Source: Flammeovirga kamogawensis
GTDB taxonomy: Bacteria; Bacteroidota; Bacteroidia; Cytophagales; Flammeovirgaceae
NCBI RefSeq assembly: GCF_018736065.1
Contig: NZ_CP076129.1
Coordinates: 620,001 to 684,000, forward strand
DNA: 64,000 nt
Direction of reading: 5' to 3'
Numbering within the stretch: the first letter of the stretch is position 1; the number at the start of each line of letters is the position of its first letter. This document shows, one piece after another, positions 55,464 through 64,000 of the stretch. The position numbers and the translations under genes are program-made. The notes below the pieces were generated by a model, which searched no databases, was not told the origin of the DNA, and saw only the letters and a program-made list of their open reading frames with translations.

Positions 55464-58400
55464 TTAGTTAAACACAATTCTTTTTGTTAGAACATTTTCG
55501 TTAGAAACTACTCTTAAAATATAAATACCTGTTTTCAATTTCAATTTAAAATCTGATCCTTCAACTTCAGTATTGTAAACTTTTCTTCCTGATGTATCAT
55601 ATACTTCTACAGCATATTGATTTAGACCAACATTAATTGTCATTTCATAAGAAGATGGATTTGGATAAGCATCAAACTGGATTTGATTTAAATCTATAGA
55701 TGAAATCGGATCCTCTTCTTCTGTTAATGTATTAAAGAATATTGCTTCTGATTCTGCTGAAACTTCACCAATCTCATTTTTTGTAAATACAGTAACACTA
55801 TACTCTCTGTTACTATCCAAGTTAGTTAGGTCTATGAAAGTATCTGTAGTTTCCATCCACTCTCCTTGAAGGCTAACCACAAAAGATAATCCCGTTATGT
55901 CAGCGATATCCCAACTTACTCTTGCTGAATTTGAAGTAATATTAAGTACTTCTATATTCGTAGGAACTAGTGGAACACGCACACCATCAGTTTCTTGTTC
56001 TACAGTAACAATTTCAGATTCGTTACCTAAATAATCTACTGCAAGGAGCTTAAATGAGTAATTTGTCAACTCTTCCAAATCAGTAAAAGTATGTTCATTT
56101 AGAACTGTTGTTATAGGCTCCTCCTCACCAATACTAATTAGATAATGTGAAACGGCTACATCATCTGTAGAAGCATCCCATTTTAATGTAATTGAATTTA
56201 CTCTTACTGATGGGAATGAAACATTTGAAGGTGCAGTTGGTGCTGCATTATCATTTTCTAATTCGTCTGCATTCACTTTTCCATTTAATTGAAATGCACC
56301 ACAATCAATTCTGTCATTTTGAACAACTCTTAGATTATTTAATTGATCAGTTACAAAACTAGTCCCTTCTCTTTTTGTGAAATATTCTGCTTTAGCATAT
56401 CCTACAGCAAGTGAATTGTCTGCAAAGCTTACTACACCGTCTGCATTAATTTCGTTGAGAGATAAAGAAGGCGCACCTGTTATTGTAGCTCCTACTAATA
56501 TACCCGCTTTTGTTCTACCATCCCCTGTCGAAGGTTCATTATTATCTGATTCTAATACCGCACTAATAATAGATGAATTAATTACTGATTTCACCCCTAC
56601 CTTAAAAGATATATCAGAATTCGACTCGGTATCTTGTCCGTAATTATACTTATTATTAAAAATAATTGAGTTATTAATCAAGACCTCAAATGCTGTGTTT
56701 ACAACTCTAATTCCTCCTGCATTACCAGAGTTATTTATTGTGTAATTATTAGCAACTGTCGTATTTTCTAATGTTAAAGTACCTTTGTTTTCTTCGTCTT
56801 TTCCAGCAATAAGAAAGGCACCACCTGCATTGGCCGTTTCATTGTTATAGATTGTAGAGTTCTGGATAAAGATATGGGCATCATTTGTTACACCTTCAAT
56901 AATCATTGCTCCACCATGACCTAAAGAAACGTTGTCTTTAAATAAAGTTTGGTAAATATTTACGTTACATACACCTTGACCAGAATTCACTAAAATGGCA
57001 CCACCGTTTTTATTGACTACGGCAGTTTTGTTACCTATGAATGAAGATGAAATGATGTTTAATGTACCTGACTGTATTGCTAAAGCACCTCCTCCAAGAG
57101 CAGCAGTGTTGTTTTCAAATGTACAGTTCTTGATATCTATTGTACCTGCAGTTTTTACAAGAATTGCACCTCCAAGCTGAGCCACTTTATTTCCTTCAAA
57201 AGGTACTTCACCATTACCATTTTTAAAGCTGATGTTCTCTATCTTTAAATAAGCATCCTCCTCGGTATCGTTATGGATAAAGAATTTTGTAAGGTTGCCA
57301 CCGTCTAATGTTGCATTATTTTGACCTACAATTTCTAAACTCTTCGAAATACCAAAGAAAGTAGTGTGAGTAACCGTTCCATCAATTATAATTTTATCAC
57401 CATTAGCTGCTAGTGAGTGAGCTTTTACTAAATCGAGTACAGCATTTTCTAATGATAAACCATCATTTTCGTTATTACCTGTACTACTTACATAAAGCGT
57501 TTTCTGTGTATCGACAATTTCTTCAAGTGTTTTGAAAGCTATTGCCTCAGTTAAAGATGATTTTTCATCAATTTCATTTTTAGATAATACAGCTACTTCA
57601 TAATCTGTGTTGGCTGTAAGACCTTCTAACATATATGAAAACTCAGATGTTTCGTATATCTCATCACCTACCTTAACTTCAAATGATAAACCTTCAACTT
57701 CAGGGTTATCCCATGTTACGGTTGCACTAGTTTGAGAAATTTCTGAAATACTTACATTTGAAGGTACTACTGGCGTTGGGAATGATGTAGGTTTCTCCAA
57801 TGTAGTCACTGATTCACTCATCACATTAGAACTATTTCCTGCAACATCCACTGCAATTACTTTAACTAAATAAGCTGTTTCTGCCGTTAGTTCTTCAAAT
57901 TTATAGTTTGTACCAAATACATCAATTGTTTCTTCATCATTTAGTTGAACTTGATAATGAGCAACACCTACGTTATCAGTGGATGCATCCCATGATACTT
58001 CGAAAGAATTATACATCACTTCTGCAAAAACAATATTTGCTACATCTGAAGGAAATGACACATCGTTCGTTACATCTTCTACGTTAAATGCACCATTAAT
58101 TTGATAGGCTCCTATATCAATAGCACCTTCTACAACATTTCTTACGTTATCTAATTGATCTACTAAATACGTTCCATGTGCTGGTTTAGCAGATAGTAAT
58201 GCTGCAGAACCAAAGTTGACAGCAATTGCATCACTTGCAAAAGGAACAACATTGTTTTCAGTAATATCTTCTACAACTAAATCTGGTATTTCTGATGCAA
58301 CAGTTCCTGATACTTTTCCATTTAAATAATTTGCTCCATTTAAGGATGCAATATTACCATTAACGATAGCACCAATGATTGAATTGTTTAGAGTGAAATT

Positions 58401-61190
58401 AGCACTTCCATTGGTTGATAAATCTGACATCACTTCAGTTTCTGAACCATAGTTTGACTTATTATCAAAAATCAATGAATTATTAATAGTAACAACTGCT
58501 AGATCGTTAATAGAACGAATAGCACCACTATTACCTGAGGTAGCTAAAGTACTATTTTTTGCCATGGTTACGTTTACAAGGTCTAAAGTTCCTTCTCCCT
58601 TATTTCCAAGGAAAATTACACCCCCGGCAGCATTTGTTTGGTTTCCGTAGAATGTTGAGTTAAGAATATCAATATCAAATGAATGACCATTCGCTTCGTT
58701 TGTTTCTACATTTAACACACCTCCATGAGTTTGTGATACATTGTTTTTGAAAACACTTTGATCAATTGTTAAACTAACAGAATTTGTAGTTGATGAAAGA
58801 TGAATAACACCTCCGTTTGGTTTTGACTCATCAATAATGTTACTGTTATAATTGAAAACTGATTTGCTAATTACTATCTCACCATTTTGGATAGTAATCA
58901 CACCTCCATTAAGTGAAGAATTATTGTTTTCAAAAGTACATCCTGAAATAGTCACCATACCAGGTGAGTTAAGTGTCATTGCACCACCTGTTTCAACAGA
59001 TGCTCCGTTATATTTACCATTTGCATTTTTGAAATGGATATTCTCAAGAATTAAATAACTGCCTTCTTCTTCCTTATTGAAATTAAAAAACTTTAATGCA
59101 TTTTTAGCATCTAGAGTCGCATTGTTAATTCCTCTAATCGTTAAGTTTTTCTGGATACCAATTGATGTAGAATATTCAATTTCACCATCAATTACAATTA
59201 CATCACTATCTAATGATTTGTTGTAAGCGCTTAAAAATGTAGAAAGAGAAGTCTCTGCTGTTAAACCATCATTATCATTACTTCCGGCAGCACTAACATA
59301 ATATGTTTGAGATACATGAGATGATGCACTAAATACTAGAGGTTCACTAGCTTCTGAAAATTCATCTGTAGCATTTTTTGATTTAACTGTAACTGAATAC
59401 TCAGTACCTGGAGTTAAACCTTCTAGCTTATAAGTTAAAGCAGATACTTCTTCTTCTTTACCATCATAAAAGACTACATAACTTAAACCACTAGCTACAC
59501 TAGACTCCCAAGATACTGTTGCAGATGTTGCTGTAACGCTCGATACCTGAAGATTTGTAGGTACCACTGGAGTAATCGCTCCTGCAGTAGTTTGTTTTAC
59601 TTCAACAATGTTAGATGTATTACCTTTATAATCTACTGCTTTTACTTTTACTGTATATTCAGTATTTAAAGTTAACCCACTAAAAGATGTTGATAATGCA
59701 CTTGTAGTTATTGGCGTTGTATCATCTAATTGTATTTCATAATAACCAAACATAACGGCATCTGTAGATGCTTCCCATGAAACATCAAAACTAGTTTCAC
59801 CTATATTAGAAAATGTAATATTACTTGGATCAGTTGGAGCAACATTATCGTTTACTACTTCTTCAACAGTTGCTACACCATCTAATTGGTAAGCACCCGC
59901 ATCAAATTTACCTTCAACTACTCTTCTTACATTTCCTAATTGATCAGTAAGGTAAGCGTGGTCATCACTTCCTGTTAATAAAGAAGCATCTGCGAAGTTG
60001 ATTGGAAGTGCGTCTGAAGCAAAAGAAATAACACCGTCTGCTTCATTAAACGTAAGAGCTAATTCAGGTACATTTTCATTTACAGCAGAAGATACAGATC
60101 CATATATAGATATTTCATCAATTGAAGTAGCATCATTATCTGCATCTTCAATAATTAAGACATCATTTTTAATGATTCCCCCAAATATAGATGCCTTGAT
60201 TGTTATACTTGCTGCGTCATTTATTGATAGATCTGAAATTGCATTTCCATTTAACTGTGTTGTATTTCCATAAACAATACTATTTTCAATTAAATAATTA
60301 ACTGTTGAAGCATTTAGGTACAGCCCACCACAATTACCTGCATTACCTACAGTGGTATTACCATTTATAGTAACATTTTCAATTTCAATAGTTCCAGCAC
60401 CTGAGCTTATGTCACATAATGCTCCTCCAGATTTAGTAGATGAGTTATTATAAAATGTAGAATTTGAAATTTTTAAACTTTTGTCAAAAATTATATTTTC
60501 AGAGTCTACATCTTTAAATAGTGTTGCAACAGCACCCCCATTACCTCCGATTGAGTTATTCTTAAATAAACAATCAGACACAGTAATCTCAACTGGTAAA
60601 GTTGTTTCTGCATAAATAGCTCCACCATTAAAAACTCCTTCTATAGTATTTTCTTCAAATACGCATGATTGGAAATTTATAGTACCTTGCTGAATGGCAA
60701 ATACACCACCATGTTTTGGTGATGAGTTTGATTTAAAAATACAATTTTTAAAAGTAGCTACACCTGTTGTGTTAATGAGAAACCCTCCTCCAATTTGAGC
60801 AGCTCCATTAAAATGTCCATTTCCATTTATAAATGTAATATTTTCAACATTTAAGTATGCATCAACATCTTTATGAGTATAATTAAAGAATTTATTTTGT
60901 GAGTCATCTTCTAATTTAGTATCAATTATGGCATTATTTATCCCAATAATCGACAGTCTCCTTCCAATACCAAAAGCAGTTGGATGATAAATTACACCAG
61001 CAGTCCCATCAACATATATAATGTCATCATGTGCTGACGTAATAAATGCTTTATTTAAATCAGCATACGCATCTTCTAAAGATGTCCCTCCATTTTCATT
61101 ACTTCCATCTGCAGATACGTATATATCTTTCGCAAATGAAAATTGGGCAAAGAGTATAAATAAGTAAAAGAGTATATTTTTTTTGTTCAT
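55464..61190 (-). CDS. Giant T9SS protein: three beta-helix plus FN3-pair modules
   Basis: A 1,908-residue protein. Signal peptide about 1-20 (FSFAK). The body is one module repeated three times: a right-handed beta-helix of about 400 residues that opens with YVSADGSNENGG / YYVSAAGSNDNDG / LYVSSTGNNENDG, followed by two FN3 domains (SFDVSWEASTDAVMFGYY / SFEVSWDASTDNVGVAHY / SITLKWDASTDDVAVSHY). Modules begin at about residues 22, 630 and 1228. Each helix ends in a GAYQLDG / GAYQINGA / GAFQLNGK line. The last 80 residues are a T9SS tail (AYPNPSSYE, ending VLTKRIVFN). It looks like a surface adhesin or glycan-binding fibre; no catalytic residues were seen. Confidence 0.9.
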   Translation of the reverse strand: MNKKNILFYLFILFAQFSFAKDIYVSADGSNENGGTSLEDAYADLNKAFITSAHDDIIYVDGTAGVIYHPTAFGIGRRLSIIGINNAIIDTKLEDDSQNKFFNYTHKDVDAYLNVENITFINGNGHFNGAAQIGGGFLINTTGVATFKNCIFKSNSSPKHGGVFAIQQGTINFQSCVFEENTIEGVFNGGAIYAETTLPVEITVSDCLFKNNSIGGNGGAVATLFKDVDSENIIFDKSLKISNSTFYNNSSTKSGGALCDISSGAGTIEIENVTINGNTTVGNAGNCGGLYLNASTVNYLIENSIVYGNTTQLNGNAISDLSINDAASITIKASIFGGIIKNDVLIIEDADNDATSIDEISIYGSVSSAVNENVPELALTFNEADGVISFASDALPINFADASLLTGSDDHAYLTDQLGNVRRVVEGKFDAGAYQLDGVATVEEVVNDNVAPTDPSNITFSNIGETSFDVSWEASTDAVMFGYYEIQLDDTTPITTSALSTSFSGLTLNTEYTVKVKAVDYKGNTSNIVEVKQTTAGAITPVVPTNLQVSSVTATSATVSWESSVASGLSYVVFYDGKEEEVSALTYKLEGLTPGTEYSVTVKSKNATDEFSEASEPLVFSASSHVSQTYYVSAAGSNDNDGLTAETSLSTFLSAYNKSLDSDVIVIDGEIEYSTSIGIQKNLTIRGINNATLDAKNALKFFNFNKEEEGSYLILENIHFKNANGKYNGASVETGGAMTLNSPGMVTISGCTFENNNSSLNGGVITIQNGEIVISKSVFNYNSNIIDESKPNGGVIHLSSTTNSVSLTIDQSVFKNNVSQTHGGVLNVETNEANGHSFDIDILNSTFYGNQTNAAGGVIFLGNKGEGTLDLVNVTMAKNSTLATSGNSGAIRSINDLAVVTINNSLIFDNKSNYGSETEVMSDLSTNGSANFTLNNSIIGAIVNGNIASLNGANYLNGKVSGTVASEIPDLVVEDITENNVVPFASDAIAVNFGSAALLSAKPAHGTYLVDQLDNVRNVVEGAIDIGAYQINGAFNVEDVTNDVSFPSDVANIVFAEVMYNSFEVSWDASTDNVGVAHYQVQLNDEETIDVFGTNYKFEELTAETAYLVKVIAVDVAGNSSNVMSESVTTLEKPTSFPTPVVPSNVSISEISQTSATVTWDNPEVEGLSFEVKVGDEIYETSEFSYMLEGLTANTDYEVAVLSKNEIDEKSSLTEAIAFKTLEEIVDTQKTLYVSSTGNNENDGLSLENAVLDLVKAHSLAANGDKIIIDGTVTHTTFFGISKSLEIVGQNNATLDGGNLTKFFIHNDTEEDAYLKIENISFKNGNGEVPFEGNKVAQLGGAILVKTAGTIDIKNCTFENNTAALGGGALAIQSGTLNIISSSFIGNKTAVVNKNGGAILVNSGQGVCNVNIYQTLFKDNVSLGHGGAMIIEGVTNDAHIFIQNSTIYNNETANAGGAFLIAGKDEENKGTLTLENTTVANNYTINNSGNAGGIRVVNTAFEVLINNSIIFNNKYNYGQDTESNSDISFKVGVKSVINSSIISAVLESDNNEPSTGDGRTKAGILVGATITGAPSLSLNEINADGVVSFADNSLAVGYAKAEYFTKREGTSFVTDQLNNLRVVQNDRIDCGAFQLNGKVNADELENDNAAPTAPSNVSFPSVRVNSITLKWDASTDDVAVSHYLISIGEEEPITTVLNEHTFTDLEELTNYSFKLLAVDYLGNESEIVTVEQETDGVRVPLVPTNIEVLNITSNSARVSWDIADITGLSFVVSLQGEWMETTDTFIDLTNLDSNREYSVTVFTKNEIGEVSAESEAIFFNTLTEEEDPISSIDLNQIQFDAYPNPSSYEMTINVGLNQYAVEVYDTSGRKVYNTEVEGSDFKLKLKTGIYILRVVSNENVLTKRIVFN

Positions 61191-61377
61191 AGCTTACTAA
61201 ATAGTAAAGTTATAGTATTCATTTCATTTTGGTATTAATACCCGATGAGTAAAAAATTGAGTATTAAGTAATTATTGTTGCTTTTAAGCACTAGAAAACA
61301 GATTCTTCATCATTTCAGCTTCTTCAATTAATAATATTTAAAATTTGATAAAGTGAAATACATAGATTTTGATAACA

Positions 61378-61421
61378 GAATTCTAATAGTGGCTTAATTA
61401 AGCATTAATCAACACTTAATA
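61378..61421 (-). promoter_or_regulatory. 11-bp-phased ATTAA array before the three-module gene
   Basis: On the minus strand: TATTAAGTGTT (61421-61411), GATTAATGCTT (61410-61400), AATTAAGCCAC (61399-61389), TATTAGAATTC (61388-61378): four in-phase 11-bp units, 190 bp before the start codon. Confidence 0.55.
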
Positions 61422-61480
61422 CTCTAATATTCAGTAATTTAAATTGATGTTAATGTTTTTATTATTATCATTAATATACC

Positions 61481-64000
61481 TTATTGTTTAAAAAATTTCT
61501 TTACGGCTTGATCTCCATTAATAAATCCAACCATAATTATATATACACCTGATTTCATATTCATCATATCAATTTTTAAAGTAGAACTTTTCTTAAAATT
61601 CTGATTAGAATCAATAGTAGTTCCTACAACATCAAATATCTGATAAGAAGTAATGATCTTCTCACTTACAATATTTAATTCTGAAATAACAGGTACTGGA
61701 TATAATTTAAAATCTTCTTCCACCTCATTCAATGAAGCAACAATTTCTTCATTCTTTTGCACTACCCTTTCAGCTGAAGTTGAAGTATTACTTTCTTTAA
61801 ACCTTACCCATCCAATATCTTCACTAGCATGTAGAATTTCACTATCAAGAGATTTTTCCTCCTGTAAGAAAAACTGTACATTCTCATTAGTTAATTCTTT
61901 GTATCTAAGAGAATAAGGTTCTACATCATTTGTTGTTTGTGCATTTCCAAACAAACCAGCTTCAGTAACTTTTGTTGGAAAATTAAATGTAGACCATGTA
62001 GAATTTACTGTGTTTTCAATATATCCTGCATCAATATAGTTATCACCTATTGCACTTTCTCCTTTCTCTATTGCTATAAAGTGCATCTGCTCTGCTGTAA
62101 TTGCTTCTATTGTACTTTCTTGTCCAATTAATTTATAGTCAAAACCAATAGGCGTTACATTTCTAATTTGAATTACTTTCGTTTTATTCTCATTATCAGA
62201 AACTACATTAGTAAGCACAACAGGGGGATTTATAAAAGATCCTTCAAAATTATAGGTCTGCCAACTATCGTTTACTGTCAGTTCTCCTTTATCTATTTTT
62301 AGGTTGCCAAAAGAGTTAAGTGCAGGTACAACAGCTAAAAAATACAATACTTCTTTATTATGAATTCTGTTCAGGTAATCCCATTCTCTAATTTGAATTT
62401 CAAAACCATTTTCGGTACAATTTCTAATACGGTAAGTCGACGGATCACTTCCATTAAAAGATAAAGGTCCTAATGTTACAACTGGTGTTTGTACTAATGG
62501 ATTTGTAAAGTTTACTTGTGTCCAAGTATCTGGCTCTAATTGATTGAAAGTAACTTTTCCGTATTGAAATAGTTCACTTTCAGAAGTATAAACATTTAAA
62601 TCGAATGGTATAATTGTTTCTCCTGCTCCACAACTATTCTGGATAACTAATTCCCATTGACCATCCCAACTATCGTTATCAATTGCTTGCCATGATAGTG
62701 AAGTATTCATTGGTTGCTCTTGTCCGTTTGGTGATCTCCAGAAATAATTATCCTTTAAATTTACATTTGCACTCAATGTAATTTGGTCTCCCCCAAATAC
62801 ATCTACAGCAGTAGCATAATAATCTGAATTGTTATTTAATGAATAAGAAATGATATTATCTAGTTCATTTCCATTCTTTTTAATTTGATAAGTAGTACCA
62901 TCCGTATCAGATGAGTTATAATTTACTACAAGATTGCCAAAACTATTATTATCAATAATCACGTATTTTTGCTCGTTTATAAATTGATTTAGAGGCAAAA
63001 CATCTTGTATTGGTGTTGTTATAGTAACATCTAATGGCGAGTTTCTATGGTATCCATTTTGAAGACTTAAAGTTCCATCAAGTTCCCATTTATAGGATAA
63101 ATAAGCCTCTACTAATTCTCTCTGAGAATCATTTAATTTTCTATCAAAAATAATTACTTCGGAAATTAAACCATCATGATATCTTGCTTGATTTTTACCT
63201 ACACTAATTTGCCCTAACATTAAAGCATTTTGATTAGAAAGACGATCATCAGCATTTATTTCAAAATCATGCTCTAGTTGACCATTATTGTAAGATTGTA
63301 GTTGTAAACCTTTTTTTGATAAAACTGAAACTTTACTCATTGGAAATAAATTAGGTCCCGAGTTTAATGTTGTAAATCCACCTGATAATGCTTCTTGACC
63401 TGTTTTTGATACTCTATAGAAAAAGCCATCTTCTGTGAGTCCATTCTTATTACCAATAGTATTCGACCAATTATCCACATTATCAATAGTATGAACAACA
63501 AATATTGTCCAATCTTCTTCTAAGAAATCCGTTTCCGAAGCTTCAATAAGTTTTAAGCCACTACTTACCTTGTCTTTTCCAAAAACAACTGCTGGCTTAC
63601 CTCTAAATGCATGGCTTGAATAAACAGGGATTGCACTTTCGTTTAGAATAGACGCGTTCTGTAATCCCGTTGCTTTATTTTCCCAAGTTCTTACTTCAGC
63701 TCCATCTTCTAAAGTAGAATTTGAAATTTGATAGGCATCTAACCAAAGTATAGGGTCTATTTCTAATTCTAATTTATATGTAATTTCATCACCAATACAT
63801 GCTAATGTATTATTAATTGGTTGCCATTCTCCCTCATTTATTTTTGATAAAATGGTAATATCATTAGGGATTACAATAGTATCTGAAACACTGAAAGAGG
63901 TTAAACAAGATGCATTACTTGTAAAATGACAAACAATACTATCTCCTGCATGTAAAAAGTTTTTTGGTAACTCTTTTCCATAATAAGAGACTGCATTACC
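61481..64000 (-). CDS. Large T9SS surface protein, 3' part (N-terminus outside window)
   Basis: The frame is open from base 64000 down to the stop at 61481 (about 840 codons); the start lies outside the window, and the internal GTG at 63478 should not be taken as the start. In order: Ig-like part; a concanavalin/LamG-type domain opening with DPILWLDAYQISN and closing with FDRKLNDSQRELVEAYLSY; a PKD-like part; two repeats that resemble H-type lectin-like sandwiches (FGKVTFNQ-like start, TWTQVNFTNPLVQTPVVTLG and SWQTYNFEGSFINPPVVLT); and a T9SS tail (LYPVPVISEL, ending DQAVKKFFKQ). It probably binds glycans at the cell surface. Confidence 0.8.
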   Translation of the reverse strand, partial: GNAVSYYGKELPKNFLHAGDSIVCHFTSNASCLTSFSVSDTIVIPNDITILSKINEGEWQPINNTLACIGDEITYKLELEIDPILWLDAYQISNSTLEDGAEVRTWENKATGLQNASILNESAIPVYSSHAFRGKPAVVFGKDKVSSGLKLIEASETDFLEEDWTIFVVHTIDNVDNWSNTIGNKNGLTEDGFFYRVSKTGQEALSGGFTTLNSGPNLFPMSKVSVLSKKGLQLQSYNNGQLEHDFEINADDRLSNQNALMLGQISVGKNQARYHDGLISEVIIFDRKLNDSQRELVEAYLSYKWELDGTLSLQNGYHRNSPLDVTITTPIQDVLPLNQFINEQKYVIIDNNSFGNLVVNYNSSDTDGTTYQIKKNGNELDNIISYSLNNNSDYYATAVDVFGGDQITLSANVNLKDNYFWRSPNGQEQPMNTSLSWQAIDNDSWDGQWELVIQNSCGAGETIIPFDLNVYTSESELFQYGKVTFNQLEPDTWTQVNFTNPLVQTPVVTLGPLSFNGSDPSTYRIRNCTENGFEIQIREWDYLNRIHNKEVLYFLAVVPALNSFGNLKIDKGELTVNDSWQTYNFEGSFINPPVVLTNVVSDNENKTKVIQIRNVTPIGFDYKLIGQESTIEAITAEQMHFIAIEKGESAIGDNYIDAGYIENTVNSTWSTFNFPTKVTEAGLFGNAQTTNDVEPYSLRYKELTNENVQFFLQEEKSLDSEILHASEDIGWVRFKESNTSTSAERVVQKNEEIVASLNEVEEDFKLYPVPVISELNIVSEKIITSYQIFDVVGTTIDSNQNFKKSSTLKIDMMNMKSGVYIIMVGFINGDQAVKKFFKQ

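Noticed and set aside
63000-63478. GTG at 63478 as a gene start
   Set aside because: The same frame stays open to base 64000 and encodes a LamG-type domain across the site, so the GTG is internal and the gene is truncated by the window.
1-64000. CRISPR, prophage, insertion sequence, tRNA or rRNA
   Set aside because: No spaced direct repeats of CRISPR type, no transposase or integrase, and no tRNA/rRNA pattern were recognised on either strand.

Overview
The window is AT-rich, has Bacteroidota-style gene organisation, and most resembles a marine gliding or polysaccharide-degrading member of the Cytophagia (Flammeovirga-like; this is inferred from content, not from a marker gene). Nine genes with a visible C-terminus encode exported proteins ending in a type IX secretion (T9SS) sorting domain (a 'YPNP'-like turn, beta-strands and a Lys-rich tail such as KIVIN, KIYVK, KVVLN or KRIVFN). 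Three sulfatases, two GH71/GH99-like TIM-barrel proteins and several right-handed beta-helix proteins point to breakdown of sulfated algal glycans. No rRNA, tRNA, CRISPR array, insertion sequence or phage gene was recognised.

Layout. 1-10.6 kb: minus-strand cell-surface genes: the 5' 1,787 codons of a giant repeat protein that leaves the window, a lipoprotein that also carries a T9SS tail, and an LRR/Ig-like protein. 10.9-16.2 kb: plus-strand nitrite ammonification genes nrfH-nrfA followed by a fused cytochrome c biogenesis gene (ccsBA). 16.4-19.5 kb: small plus-strand envelope genes (BamA-like barrel, unknown secreted protein, TerB-like, thioredoxin-like). 19.6-23.0 kb: minus-strand nitrogen genes, an ammonium transporter broken by an apparent frameshift, and aguA-aguB (agmatine to putrescine). 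23.3-32.3 kb: mixed minus-strand envelope genes including two T9SS beta-helix proteins and a second BamA-like barrel. 32.6-35.0 kb: a self-contained regulatory locus (membrane protein, winged-helix regulator, CreD) with three copies of one palindromic operator. 35.2-37.2 kb: an overlapping pair of membrane flavin/iron-sulfur redox genes. 37.3-52.7 kb: polysaccharide locus (GH99-like, three sulfatases, phosphoesterase-like T9SS protein, membrane protein, lipoprotein, large T9SS protein), notable for having no SusC/SusD pair. 52.8-64 kb: minus-strand lipoprotein, GH71/99-like protein, a 1,908-residue three-module beta-helix/FN3 protein and the 3' part of another large T9SS protein.

Genes that work together: NrfH passes quinol electrons to NrfA, which makes ammonium, and CcsBA attaches the haems of both. 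AguA and AguB also release ammonium next to the amt gene. The sulfatases and GH-like enzymes would attack a sulfated polymer. The two best new signals are regulatory: (i) the ACTTTG-N5-CAAAGT operators around the creD locus, and (ii) arrays of ATTAA-core half-sites repeated exactly every 11 bp upstream of several of the exported and carbohydrate genes, which look like PhoB/OmpR-type tandem sites.
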